Shown here in pieces: positions 53,338 to 61,731 of a stretch of DNA of 64,000 nucleotides; positions within the stretch are counted from its first letter, which is position 1, and each line of letters begins with the position of its first letter. The translations under genes were made by a program, and so were the position numbers. A model generated the notes under the pieces. The model ran no database searches and was not told the DNA's origin. It saw only the letters and a program-made list of their open reading frames with translations. Source of the stretch: Gluconobacter kanchanaburiensis NBRC 103587 (GTDB lineage Bacteria > Pseudomonadota > Alphaproteobacteria > Acetobacterales > Acetobacteraceae); contig NZ_BJVA01000003.1 of NCBI RefSeq assembly GCF_007988905.1, positions 186,001 through 250,000 on the forward strand, read 5' to 3'.

Positions 53338-54741
53338 TCACGATTCTGTTTTTTCAGTGAAAAGTCCGACTAGATCCGTCAGATGCCCGATTTCGCGCAG
53401 TTTCAGCCCAACGGGCGGTTTAACACGGGCAGACGCCGCAGAGACGCGTCGCGGTAGGATTGCCTCGCCAAAGCCCAACTTGGCTACTTCTTTCAGGCGC
53501 AGATCGGCCTGACTAACCTGCCGGATTTCGCCTGACAGGCCCACCTCGCCGAAATAGGCGGCGTTGGGTGAGGTGGGGGTGCCGGTTGCCGCCGAGACGA
53601 GCGCTGCTGCGACGGCCATATCGGCGGCAGGTTCGTTCACGCGCAGACCACCGGCGATGTTCAAATAGACGTCCATATTCGCCAAATTGAGGCCGCAGCG
53701 GGAATCCAGAACAGCCATGAGCATGTTCAGTCGCGACGTGTCCCAGCCCACGACAGCCCGGCGCGGCGCCCCGTCCCCTGCCTTGGGTGACAGCAGCGCC
53801 TGGATTTCGAGCAGAACGGGGCGTGTGCCCTCCAGACCGGCAAAGACTGCCGAACCCGCGATATTGCCGCGACGTTCTGCCAGAAACAGCGCGGAAGGAT
53901 TGGGCACTTCGGTGAGGCCAATATCGGTCATGGCAAAGACGCCGATTTCGTCGGTCGCACCAAAGCGGTTTTTGGCCGCGCGCAGGATGCGGAACTGGTG
54001 CCCGCGATCACCTTCGAAATACATGACCGCATCGACCATGTGTTCCAGCACACGCGGCCCGGCGAGGGAACCTTCCTTCGTGACATGCCCGATCAGGATC
54101 AGTGCAAAACCGAGTGTCTTGGCCAGCCGGATCAACTCAAACGCACTTGCCCGCACCTGCGAAACCGACCCCGGCGAGCTTTCCACGCTTTCCAGCCACA
54201 TCGTCTGGATGGAATCGATGACCACGACCGTATGCGCCCGGTCCTGCTCCAGAGAGCCCACGATCTCGCCGACATTGATCGAAGCGGCAAGATCCAGAGA
54301 GTCCAGCATTTTGGGATCGCGGTCCAGACCCAGCCGCTGGGCGCGGATGCGGATCTGGTCCACCGATTCTTCGCCCGAAACATACAGGACGCGATGCCCC
54401 GAACGCGCCAGAGCGCAGGTCGTCTGCAGCATGAGCGTGGATTTGCCGATGCCCGGATCACCGCCGACCAGCACGACCGACGCCGGAACAAGCCCGCCAC
54501 CCAGAACACGGTCCAGTTCGGTAATGCTGGTCGTGATGCGCGGGGGCGGGCGGGTTTCGCCATCCAGCCGGACGGTCTGCAAACGCCCTGAACTCAGCTT
54601 GCCGGTTTTGCGGGCTGTCGGTTCGGGAGTTTCCTCAGTCAGCGTATTCCATTCGCCGCAGGCTTCGCACTTCCCGTTCCATTTCGGATAGGTAGCGCCG
54701 CAGTTCTGGCAGACGTAACGGGTGGTCGGCTTTTTGGCCAA
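53338..54741 (-). CDS. radA: DNA repair protein RadA
   Basis: Branch-migration helicase and RecA paralogue, 467 residues. N-terminal C4 zinc finger (Cys11, Cys14, Cys25, Cys28), RecA-like ATPase with Walker A GGDPGIGKST near 92-101, the RadA-specific KNRFGATDE motif (about 258-266) and a C-terminal Lon-protease-like domain (LNMLMAVLDSRCGL through AAYFGEVGLSGEIRQV). The length and all motifs are as in the family. The hairpin repeat at 54812-54914 lies upstream, between radA and the preceding small membrane-protein gene. Confidence 0.97.
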   Translation of the reverse strand: MAKKPTTRYVCQNCGATYPKWNGKCEACGEWNTLTEETPEPTARKTGKLSSGRLQTVRLDGETRPPPRITTSITELDRVLGGGLVPASVVLVGGDPGIGKSTLMLQTTCALARSGHRVLYVSGEESVDQIRIRAQRLGLDRDPKMLDSLDLAASINVGEIVGSLEQDRAHTVVVIDSIQTMWLESVESSPGSVSQVRASAFELIRLAKTLGFALILIGHVTKEGSLAGPRVLEHMVDAVMYFEGDRGHQFRILRAAKNRFGATDEIGVFAMTDIGLTEVPNPSALFLAERRGNIAGSAVFAGLEGTRPVLLEIQALLSPKAGDGAPRRAVVGWDTSRLNMLMAVLDSRCGLNLANMDVYLNIAGGLRVNEPAADMAVAAALVSAATGTPTSPNAAYFGEVGLSGEIRQVSQADLRLKEVAKLGFGEAILPRRVSAASARVKPPVGLKLREIGHLTDLVGLFTEKTES

Positions 54742-54811
54742 GGCTGGGTCTCATGGGTCGGAAGGGGGGGGAACAAACCCAGTATATAGGGGGTGCTTAG
54801 CCGTTGATCCA

Positions 54812-54914
54812 GCCGGGGCTTTACCCCGGCCCCCACCAAAGGTTGTGACCTCTGCAAACCTTTAGAATCAGGGTGCAGGGATCGCGATCCCTGCCGGGCC
54901 CGGGCAGAGCCCGG
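54812..54914. repeat. Intergenic multi-hairpin repeat, copy B
   Basis: Stems GCCGGGG/CCCCGGC (54812-54830), AAAGGTT/AACCTTT (54838-54863), the perfect palindrome GCAGGGATCGCGATCCCTGC (54875-54894) and CCGGGC/GCCCGG (54900-54914). The order of the last three and the linkers (a CTTTA..GAATC-type segment between stems) match copy A at 6995-7084 in the same orientation, while the paired bases differ and still pair. It separates the small membrane-protein gene from radA. Confidence 0.75.
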
Positions 54915-54919
54915 AATCC

Positions 54920-55126
54920 CTACTCCCGTGTCCGCAGGATCAGCCGCGCCAGAAGCCGCGAGACCACAATAATCAGCAGAAATCCGAGAAGCTGAAGCAC
55001 CATGTTTGGATGGGCGGGCTGACGGCGGAACATGATGAACAGAAGCGGCAGAGCGATCAGATAGCTCAGCCCGATGCGCTTCCAGATGATGGGATCGGTT
55101 TTCGGAAAACGGGGCAGAAGGCTCAT
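54920..55126 (-). CDS. Small two-helix membrane protein
   Basis: 68 residues with two predicted membrane segments (about 19-34, RIGLSYLIALPLLFIMF, and 43-62, VLQLLGFLLIIVVSRLLARLIL) and a charged tail. No family recognised. Its ATG overlaps the MlaF stop by four bases, so it is very likely translated with the lipid-transport genes and may be an accessory subunit. It could equally be an unrelated passenger. Confidence 0.7.
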   Translation of the reverse strand: MSLLPRFPKTDPIIWKRIGLSYLIALPLLFIMFRRQPAHPNMVLQLLGFLLIIVVSRLLARLILRTRE

Positions 55127-55950
55127 TTGCGCAACTCCATGCTAATGGGACCTTCGCGCCGTCCATGGGTGAACTGATCGACCATGGCGTTGCCTGAATT
55201 CATGAGTTCGGATGCCTCGCCCTGCCAGATCAGCTGCCCGCGATAGAGCATGGCCGCACGGTTCCCGATCCGCTGGGCCGAGGCCATGTCATGGGTGATG
55301 GCAATGGCGGTCGAGCCGAGCTTCTGTACGCAGTCCACGATCAGCCCGTCGATGACGGCGCCCATGATCGGGTCCAGTCCGGTCGTGGGTTCGTCGAAGA
55401 ACATGATGTTGGGATTGCCCGCAATGGCACGCGCCAGACCAACGCGTTTCTGCATGCCACCCGAAAGTTCGGATGGGCTCAGATCGCCAACGGACGGGTC
55501 CAGCCCGACCTGTTTGAGCAGGTCACCAGCCATCTGGAGCGCCTGCGCGCGGGATGGGGTGGCGCCATTACGGTCGGAATGTTTGGCGCGGATGCCGAAA
55601 GCCACGTTCTCGCCGACGCTCATGCTGTCGAACAGGGCAGCGTTCTGGAACAGCATCCCGATCTGCCGGCGCAGGGCGTCCTGTCGGGAGCGCGAAGCCG
55701 TCAGGAGGTTTTCACCATCGATCTCGATGCTACCGGCGTCAGGTTCGATCAGGCCGAGGATGCAGCGCAGCAGGACGGATTTGCCTGAGCCGGACCCGCC
55801 AATGATGACCATGGACGTGCCGGCCTCGACATCAAGGTCCACGCCATCGAGCACGATCTTGGAGCCGAAAGCCTTGTGCAGACCCCGGATGCGGATCTTC
55901 GGGGTGCCCAAGGGAGTGCTTGGGGAAGTGCTTACGGGGGGAGTGCTCAT
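55123..55950 (-). CDS. mlaF: Mla-type ABC transporter ATP-binding protein
   Basis: 275-residue ATPase that energises the MlaE permease for phospholipid traffic across the envelope. Walker A GGSGSGKSVLLR (about 55-66), Q-loop region MLFQNAALFDSMSVGENVAFG typical of the MlaF subgroup, signature LSGGMQKRVGLARAI (about 160-174) and Walker B IMFFDEPTTGLDP. An N-terminal extension of about 20 Ser/Thr/Pro-rich residues precedes the core. ATG overlaps the permease stop; a 68-residue membrane protein gene overlaps its own stop. Confidence 0.92.
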   Translation of the reverse strand: MSTPPVSTSPSTPLGTPKIRIRGLHKAFGSKIVLDGVDLDVEAGTSMVIIGGSGSGKSVLLRCILGLIEPDAGSIEIDGENLLTASRSRQDALRRQIGMLFQNAALFDSMSVGENVAFGIRAKHSDRNGATPSRAQALQMAGDLLKQVGLDPSVGDLSPSELSGGMQKRVGLARAIAGNPNIMFFDEPTTGLDPIMGAVIDGLIVDCVQKLGSTAIAITHDMASAQRIGNRAAMLYRGQLIWQGEASELMNSGNAMVDQFTHGRREGPISMELRK

Positions 55951-56732
55951 TGTGAGAAGAACAGGTCCGTCAGGAGGTAATCGAACAGCAGCAGCAGGAT
56001 GGACGCGCCGACGACGGCGGCCGTCGTGGCCGAGCCCACGCCTTCCGCCCCGCCCCGGCTGTTATAGCCGTTATAGCAGCCCAGCAGAGCGATCAGGAAT
56101 CCGAACACTGCTGCTTTGACGAGGCCCACAACGACATCCATCGTCTTGAGCGAGTCCAGCGTGGCGGTGATGTAGGTCGAGGGCGAGAAGCCGAGTTTGG
56201 CGACCGAAACAGTGAAACCACCCATCACGCCCAGAATATCCGCGACCAGCACGAGGCAGGGCAGCGCGATCGTCCCGGCTAGAAGGCGCGGCGTCACGAG
56301 ATATTTCATCGGATCGGTGGAGAGCGTGGTGAGCGCGTCGATCTGGTCGGTCACGCGCATGGTGCCGATCTGCGCAGACATAGCCGCGCCCACACGTCCG
56401 GCCACCATCAGTCCGGCCAGAACCGGGCCAAGCTCGCGGGTTACGGCCAGCACAACGATCCCGGCAATGGCGCTCTGAACGTGATACTGCCCGAAGCCCA
56501 CATAGGACTGAAGCGCAATTACGGCCCCAGAGAACAGGGCGGTGAGGGCCACGACGGGCAGGGAGAAAAACCCCGTCTCGATCAGGCTGGAGAAGAAAAT
56601 CCGCCAGTAAAAAGGCGGTCGCACCAGATGCGACAGAGCCTCCAGCGCGAACAGGGCCAGAGCACCTGCCTGCTTGATAAGGCCGAGAGCGGCGCGGCCA
56701 AGGGCCGCTATGGGGTCAAGAACGGCATTCAC
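55947..56732 (-). CDS. mlaE: Mla-type ABC transporter permease
   Basis: 261-residue permease of the MlaE/YrbE family, with about five membrane helices. The conserved block LAGLMVAGRVGAAMSAQIGTMRVTDQIDALTTLSTDPMKYLVTPRLLAG (about 105-153) is the family signature. An N-terminal helix (about 25-50) precedes the core. The following MlaF gene overlaps by four bases. Unlike the E. coli mla operon, no substrate-binding MlaD, MlaC or STAS-domain MlaB gene is adjacent. The preceding toastrack gene ends 71 bases upstream on the same strand. Confidence 0.92.
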   Translation of the reverse strand: MNAVLDPIAALGRAALGLIKQAGALALFALEALSHLVRPPFYWRIFFSSLIETGFFSLPVVALTALFSGAVIALQSYVGFGQYHVQSAIAGIVVLAVTRELGPVLAGLMVAGRVGAAMSAQIGTMRVTDQIDALTTLSTDPMKYLVTPRLLAGTIALPCLVLVADILGVMGGFTVSVAKLGFSPSTYITATLDSLKTMDVVVGLVKAAVFGFLIALLGCYNGYNSRGGAEGVGSATTAAVVGASILLLLFDYLLTDLFFSQ

Positions 56733-56803
56733 TCTTCAGCCCCTACCCTGCCAGCCTCCGGACGTCAAAGTTTCCGTCGTGCGCAGTCTCTGTGTGGAGT
56801 AGT

Positions 56804-58228
56804 TCAGGCGCGGCGTCCGTTAGTTCGCTCCAGATCCCGGAACTGCCGTTCCAGACTGAAATTGGGCGATGTGACGAACTGCTCCATCAGGCCCAGCCGA
56901 CGCTCCATCCGGGCCAGACGGTCCTGAAGGCGGGCCAGCGGATGGCCAGGGGGAACCGAACGGGAGAAATCCTCTGTCGGTTCAGAAGGCTGCCGGAAAC
57001 CCGAAAGGACATCTTTCACCACAGCGCTCGCGCTCGCGGCTGGTGTTTCCCGCCAAGCCGCGCGGTGTTGCGACCAGCTTCGTACGCCCTCGGCATATCC
57101 CGCGGCAGCTTTGTCCAGCGTGGCCCTGAACGGCAGGACGCCCGTCCGGCGATAGCGCCGGAAGAGACGCACGGCCCAGACGATCAGGGCGATTTTCAGT
57201 AGAAGTCCAATCAGGCCGTGGCCACCTGAATGATGGCTGCCGCCACGGGAATGCGTCTGCGATGACGCGGCGGATGCGGCCTCCGGGTTATCTATCTGCA
57301 CATGCAGCCGCCCGAGGATTTTCTGCGTGGCATCGGAAAGAATGGCCGACCCGTCCGGTGCGCTGGTGGTCGTCACCCGTGCCCCGGAAGTTTCCCCTAC
57401 GGAAAGCGTTCCGGATCCGAGGGGGCGTTTCCTGAGGGCCTCACTCACTTTCTTGATGGTAATGTCGCCGCTGCCCAGTAGCGTTACATCTGCATCCCGG
57501 GCGGTGGCGTTCAGCTCGATATCGGACGAGCCGTAATCGCGGACCGTAAGGACGTCCGTATTGCCTTGCCTGACATCAATGTCACCCGAGGACATGGATA
57601 TGAAACTGGCGCTGGATGTGGCGAGATTACCGATGTCCAGATCGCCGCTCGCGAAACTCTGTACTGCCAGCCGCCCGGTCACGAGACCGACAGAGACGTT
57701 TCCGTCTCCTTCCATGTTCAGGGTCAGGCTGTTCGCCTGATCGATGTCCAGATCGCCGCTCCCGCTGGTGGCTGTGATGTCACCGCTGATGCCGCTGACC
57801 CGATATGCCGTGGCATGGCTGTGCGGGGGCTGGATCTTGATGTTTGTCTGGGCTGGTACCATCAGGACCGCACTGTCCTGAGCCGCGCAGTTTTGTGCGG
57901 ATGTCGTGAAGGTCAGCCGATCTTCCTGCATGTCTAGTGTTCCGTGCCCAGCGACGATCCGGGCATCCGTTCCGCCGGTGACAGTCAGATGGTCCAGGCA
58001 GGTTTCCGGGATGACAAGGGTTGCGGCAGCGGTCCGGGTTTCAACGGGTGGAAGCGGTGAGCGTGGCGCGGGAGGGGCCGGGGGCACCGGAGGGACAGGT
58101 GGCACCGGGATAGCTGATGGTGCCGCGACCGGTGCAGCCAGAGCGCTCCCTGCCATTCCGGCGCTTCCCAGTAGAAATGTACAGAGGGCAAGGCGTGAGG
58201 CACGGCGTCGGATCGGTCGAGGGGACAT
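56804..58228 (-). CDS. Toastrack/GIN-like secreted protein with a PspC-like C-terminal tail
   Basis: 474 residues. Signal peptide (cleavage near ALAA, 31-32), a Pro-rich linker (40-60), then a beta-repeat domain (about 65-300) in which SGSGDLDI, ASGDLDIG, SSGDIDVR, GSSDIELN, GSGDITIK and GSGTLSVG recur at about 20-residue steps from residue 192 on. One membrane helix (about 337-354) is followed by a basic, probably cytoplasmic part. The last 44 residues include MEQFVTSPNFSLERQFRDL (447-465), closely similar to the PspC C-terminus of E. coli. It lies in the psp operon after pspA, pspB and another beta-repeat gene, and appears to stand in for PspC. The N-terminal PspC domain is missing. Function is inferred. 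Confidence 0.75.
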   Translation of the reverse strand: MSPRPIRRRASRLALCTFLLGSAGMAGSALAAPVAAPSAIPVPPVPPVPPAPPAPRSPLPPVETRTAAATLVIPETCLDHLTVTGGTDARIVAGHGTLDMQEDRLTFTTSAQNCAAQDSAVLMVPAQTNIKIQPPHSHATAYRVSGISGDITATSGSGDLDIDQANSLTLNMEGDGNVSVGLVTGRLAVQSFASGDLDIGNLATSSASFISMSSGDIDVRQGNTDVLTVRDYGSSDIELNATARDADVTLLGSGDITIKKVSEALRKRPLGSGTLSVGETSGARVTTTSAPDGSAILSDATQKILGRLHVQIDNPEAASAASSQTHSRGGSHHSGGHGLIGLLLKIALIVWAVRLFRRYRRTGVLPFRATLDKAAAGYAEGVRSWSQHRAAWRETPAASASAVVKDVLSGFRQPSEPTEDFSRSVPPGHPLARLQDRLARMERRLGLMEQFVTSPNFSLERQFRDLERTNGRRA

Positions 58229-58231
58229 GTC

Positions 58232-59590
58232 TTATTCTCCCTTCGAACTGTCGCTGGTCGTTGGAGCAGAGTTGGAAGTTGCGGTATTTGCCGAGGGGGA
58301 GGCAGTGTGCGGCGTTCCGCTGTCGGCCGTCGTCGTCTGCTCCGTCTTCGGTACCGAAGCGTTCGGCCGCGAAGCAGGCTGGACGGCTGCCTGTTGTTCT
58401 GTCTGTGCCTGATTCTGAATTGTGGTCTGTGAAGTAGGCTGCCCGGCAGACCGTGCTGGCGCGGAAGCTGTGTTTTCCGGCGTAGTGTTGGCTTCCTGCG
58501 TGACTGACGGACCTGATGTCCCCGGAGAAACCGGCGCGGCGGGCAGCGCGGCTGGCTGCTGACGATCTGTGGAGTGGTTCGACGGCGCGTCCGGCTGTGA
58601 CGGTGCCGACGGGGCAGGGACGTCGTGTGGCTGAGGAACGGAAGGATTAATAGGAGCCGCCGGAGCCACGGGGGCTGGAACAGGCGGAGGAGCCGTCGTC
58701 ACGGGAGTGGTGGGAGTAACGTCTGTCACAGGCGGCTGAACCGGCGTGGCCGGCAAAGGTGCTGGTGTGGCTGCTGCCGGAGGGGCAACGGGAGGCGGTG
58801 GCGTCTGGCGATAGATTACGCCGTTCTGGGCACCGACGCGGACCGTGCCTTTTCCCGATCGGACCATTGGCCCCGATACGGACTCGATATTGACGTCGCC
58901 CGTGCCATTGGCCGCGACCGTCGCAACTGTTGCCTGCCCAAGAATGGTGGCGCTCGCCTGATCGGCCGTAATCAGCGTCAGCGCATCAATGGTGCCACCA
59001 GAAAGCGTCATGCCCGCATTCTGGGTCAACTGTGCGGAAAGGGCCGCAAGCTGCGCGGTATCGGCGGTCAGGGTCGAGGTCCCAGACGCCACGATCTGAG
59101 CCGCGCGCTCGAGGGATTTGATGTGGACGGTGGAGGCACCCTGCATGTCCAGATCCAGAGACTGGGTATTTTCGATGTCCATGGTCGTGGAATTGAGGCT
59201 GGCGTCCAGTGAGGCGAGCTTTCCCGTGATGATGAAATGGGTGTCGTGGCTGTCGTGGATCGTCAGGCCGGTACTGGGGGAGATGCTGATCGTCAGCTTT
59301 CCGTTGGGGGCGCAGGACTTCGTGGCGATGGAGATGCGGCTTTGCGCTTCTTCCTTGCCAGTATGCATGGAGACCTGTGCAAGGCTGCTTGAATCAAGCG
59401 TTGCCCCGTCCTTCATGCCGGGATCGACCACGACCCTGACCTGTCCGGTGCAGGGGATCGACAGGTCCAGATCTTCTCCGGACAGGGTCATGCGCGCGGC
59501 GTGGGCTGCGGGCGACAGCAGGACGGTACCCGCCAGCAGGGCCAGAAGCGCCGGGCGACGGCCGGAAAAGGGGACGGGGCGGCGTGTCAT
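58232..59590 (-). CDS. Secreted toastrack/GIN-like beta-repeat protein with a long Pro/Thr-rich tail
   Basis: 452 residues with a signal peptide ending AHAA (about 32). Residues about 35-260 are strand-rich, with short repeats such as GASTVHIKS, GTSTLTADT, GGTIDALTL and NGTGDVNIE. From about residue 265 to the end the protein is a low-complexity Pro, Thr, Ser, Ala and Gln tail with no membrane helix, which looks like a flexible periplasmic linker. Its ATG overlaps the pspB stop and the next gene starts two bases after its stop, so it is part of the psp operon. No enzymatic motif. Probably a periplasmic partner of the PspC-like protein that follows. Confidence 0.7.
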   Translation of the reverse strand: MTRRPVPFSGRRPALLALLAGTVLLSPAAHAARMTLSGEDLDLSIPCTGQVRVVVDPGMKDGATLDSSSLAQVSMHTGKEEAQSRISIATKSCAPNGKLTISISPSTGLTIHDSHDTHFIITGKLASLDASLNSTTMDIENTQSLDLDMQGASTVHIKSLERAAQIVASGTSTLTADTAQLAALSAQLTQNAGMTLSGGTIDALTLITADQASATILGQATVATVAANGTGDVNIESVSGPMVRSGKGTVRVGAQNGVIYRQTPPPPVAPPAAATPAPLPATPVQPPVTDVTPTTPVTTAPPPVPAPVAPAAPINPSVPQPHDVPAPSAPSQPDAPSNHSTDRQQPAALPAAPVSPGTSGPSVTQEANTTPENTASAPARSAGQPTSQTTIQNQAQTEQQAAVQPASRPNASVPKTEQTTTADSGTPHTASPSANTATSNSAPTTSDSSKGE

Positions 59591-59826
59591 CGTGCGTTCC
59601 TTGCTCTCCAGCCCGGGATATCCTCGTCGAGGATGCGTTCGAGCTGGTCGATCCTTTCTTCCAGACGCGTAGCATGGGCTTCGGCCTGTGTCAGGGCGGC
59701 CTGAAGCATGGGGTCCTGCTGTGGTCCGCCTTTCGGCGTGCCATTGGCATGTTTGACCATGCTGACGATGGACCAGCAGATAATGGCCGTGATGGGAACA
59801 AGGAAGGGAAAGATGGACGAATTCAT
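59587..59826 (-). CDS. pspB: Envelope stress response membrane protein PspB
   Basis: 79-residue single-pass inner-membrane protein, which in enterobacteria controls PspF release by PspA together with PspC. The N-terminal helix is at about 4-22 (IFPFLVPITAIICWSIVSM) and the C-terminal amphipathic segment THATRLEERIDQLERILDEDIPGWRAR-type tail (about 54-77) matches the RIxxLExILDxExPxWR motif of PspB. Its length is close to that of E. coli PspB (74). A GAAAGG element precedes the ATG. It starts 27 bases after pspA. Confidence 0.87.
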   Translation of the reverse strand: MNSSIFPFLVPITAIICWSIVSMVKHANGTPKGGPQQDPMLQAALTQAEAHATRLEERIDQLERILDEDIPGWRARNAR

Positions 59827-59853
59827 GCCTTGGGCCTTTCGGTCAGCCTTTTC

Positions 59854-60537
59854 TCAGCCTGCGTTTTTCTTTTCGGCCACACGGCGCTTGAGGGCTTCGA
59901 ACTCGTTTTCCACGACGGCATCGGTTTCCAGCGCCGCGAGTTCTTCCTGAAGCGTCGGGTGGCCGGTGCGGCGGCCCAGATCATAAGCCTCCGCCTTGCC
60001 TTCGAGTTCATCAAGAGCGCGTTCCACCTGATCGAAACGGTTGAGCGTGTCGTCGATGCGGCTGTCGTAGAGCTTTTCGCGGGTTTTCAGGCGGCCCTGT
60101 GCGGTGCGGGCGCGGATGGAGAGCGCCTTTTCGCGGGATTTGGCGTCGGCGATCTTGGCCTGAAGTTTGGAGATGTCGTCGTTCTGCTGGTCCAGGCCGT
60201 CCGAGATCTGGGCGATCTGCTGTTCGAGTGCCTCACGGGACTGCTCGACGCTGTGGCGGGCAGCGAGGGCGGCCTTCGCCAGATCGTCACGGTCACGTTC
60301 GATGGCGAGGCCGGCCTTGCGGTGCCATTCGTCTTCTTCGTGCATCATGGTGCGGACGCGGCGTTCGAGCTGCTTGCGCTCCGCGATCGTCCGGACGGCC
60401 TGACTGCGGACTTCAACCAGCGTGTCTTCCATTTCCTGAATGACCAGGCGGATCATTTTCTGCGGGTCCTCGGCATTGGCGAGAATCGCATTCAGATTGG
60501 AGTTCACGATATCGGCGAGACGAGAAAAAATACCCAT
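59854..60537 (-). CDS. pspA: Phage shock protein A
   Basis: Peripheral membrane ESCRT-III-like protein that binds PspF to silence the operon and stabilises damaged membrane. 227 residues, nearly entirely coiled coil. The N-terminus MGIFSRLADIVNSNLNAIL is the amphipathic membrane-binding helix, followed by EDPQKMIRLVIQEMEDTL, the family signature. AAGGA lies eight bases before the ATG. It is the first gene of the leftward operon and diverges from pspF; the 114-base gap contains no recognisable sigma-54 site. Confidence 0.95.
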   Translation of the reverse strand: MGIFSRLADIVNSNLNAILANAEDPQKMIRLVIQEMEDTLVEVRSQAVRTIAERKQLERRVRTMMHEEDEWHRKAGLAIERDRDDLAKAALAARHSVEQSREALEQQIAQISDGLDQQNDDISKLQAKIADAKSREKALSIRARTAQGRLKTREKLYDSRIDDTLNRFDQVERALDELEGKAEAYDLGRRTGHPTLQEELAALETDAVVENEFEALKRRVAEKKNAG

Positions 60538-60651
60538 GATGCTTTCCTTCCTGCTGGAGAGATTTAGGACAGAATGCCCACACTTGTCAGCGAGGCTGTT
60601 TTGAGGGTGTTATGAACTTAAGACCGAAACAGGGGCGTGAGAGACCATAAA

Positions 60652-61707
60652 ATGGCGAGAAGCACCGATATGGACGAGGTGCCGACCCCGATCGGGCGGG
60701 CTCCGGCATTTCTGGGGATGCTGGATCAGGTCTCCCGTCTGGCGCCCCTGCGACGTCCGGTTCTGGTGATCGGGGAGCGCGGGACCGGCAAGGAACTGGT
60801 GGCGGCGCGTCTGGCCCTGCTGTCGGAGCGCTGGGACCGGCCGCTGGTGAAGCTCAACTGCGCGGCGCTCCCCGAAGCGCTGCTGGATAGCGAACTGTTC
60901 GGCCATGAGGCGGGCGCTTTCACCGGGGCGCAGAAGCGTCGTCTGTCGCGCTTTGAGCGGGCGGACGGGGGCACGATGTTTCTGGATGAGATCGGCACCG
61001 CATCTCAGGCTGTGCAGGAAAAGCTGCTGCGGGTGATTGAATACGGCAGCTTCGAGCGTGTGGGCGGCAGCGAGACCATCCGGGTGGATGTGCGGTTGAT
61101 CGGGGCGACCAATGCGGACCTGCCAGCCATGGCGCGGGAGGGACGTTTCCGGGCGGATCTGCTGGACCGGCTGGCCTTTGATGTTGTGAACATTCCGCCG
61201 CTGCGGGCGCGTCCGGAAGATATTTCCCTGCTGGCCGAGCATTTCGCCACCCGTATGAGTGCGGAGCTGGGGCGGAAGATGTTTGCGGGGTTCACGGAGC
61301 GCGCGCTGGTGCGGTTGCAGGCCTATGACTGGCCCGGCAATGTCCGCGAGTTGCGTAATGTGGTGGAGCGCAGCGTTTACAGGATGGATCGGCCCGAAAA
61401 GGCGCTGGACGAGATTGTGCTGGACCCGTTCGTAGCGCCGGACTGGCCGAGCGTTCAGGGTTCGCACGCGGTGGCGCCCCGGGCGGCTCCGGCGGCGAGA
61501 GAGGTGCTGAGTTTTCCCCGTGACTTTGAGGCTGATGTCCGGACGCATGAGCGCAGTTTGCTGGAAGCGGCTCTGCGCGAGGCGCAGTTCAGCCAGCGGC
61601 GCGCGGCAGAGCTGCTGGGCCTGACTTATTACCAGTTCCGCCACCATCTGCGGTTGCATGGTCTGGCGGACAAGGAGGCTCGCAAGGCGCTGGGTGGGAA
61701 GGGGTGA
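60652..61707 (+). CDS. pspF: Sigma-54-dependent psp operon activator PspF
   Basis: 351-residue enhancer-binding protein that acts on sigma-54 RNA polymerase. It begins with the AAA+ domain, without the usual N-terminal receiver, as is typical of PspF. Walker A GERGTGKE (41-48), the sigma-54 contacting loop GAFTGA (88-93), Walker B GGTMFLDEIG (106-115) and the R-finger region RADLLDRL are present. A C-terminal Fis-type helix-turn-helix (QRRAAELLGLTYYQFRHHLRLHGL, about 318-342) binds DNA. The ATG at 60652 is preferred over the GTG at 60637 because a GAGAG element lies eight bases before it. Divergent from pspA. Confidence 0.93.
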   Translation: MARSTDMDEVPTPIGRAPAFLGMLDQVSRLAPLRRPVLVIGERGTGKELVAARLALLSERWDRPLVKLNCAALPEALLDSELFGHEAGAFTGAQKRRLSRFERADGGTMFLDEIGTASQAVQEKLLRVIEYGSFERVGGSETIRVDVRLIGATNADLPAMAREGRFRADLLDRLAFDVVNIPPLRARPEDISLLAEHFATRMSAELGRKMFAGFTERALVRLQAYDWPGNVRELRNVVERSVYRMDRPEKALDEIVLDPFVAPDWPSVQGSHAVAPRAAPAAREVLSFPRDFEADVRTHERSLLEAALREAQFSQRRAAELLGLTYYQFRHHLRLHGLADKEARKALGGKG

Positions 61708-61731
61708 TGGCATATCCATGAAAATGGATGA

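Noticed and set aside
60610-61719. A 369-codon open frame opposite to pspF
   Set aside because: pspF has all AAA+ motifs; the opposite frame has no recognisable domain. An antisense transcript is possible, a protein is not supported.
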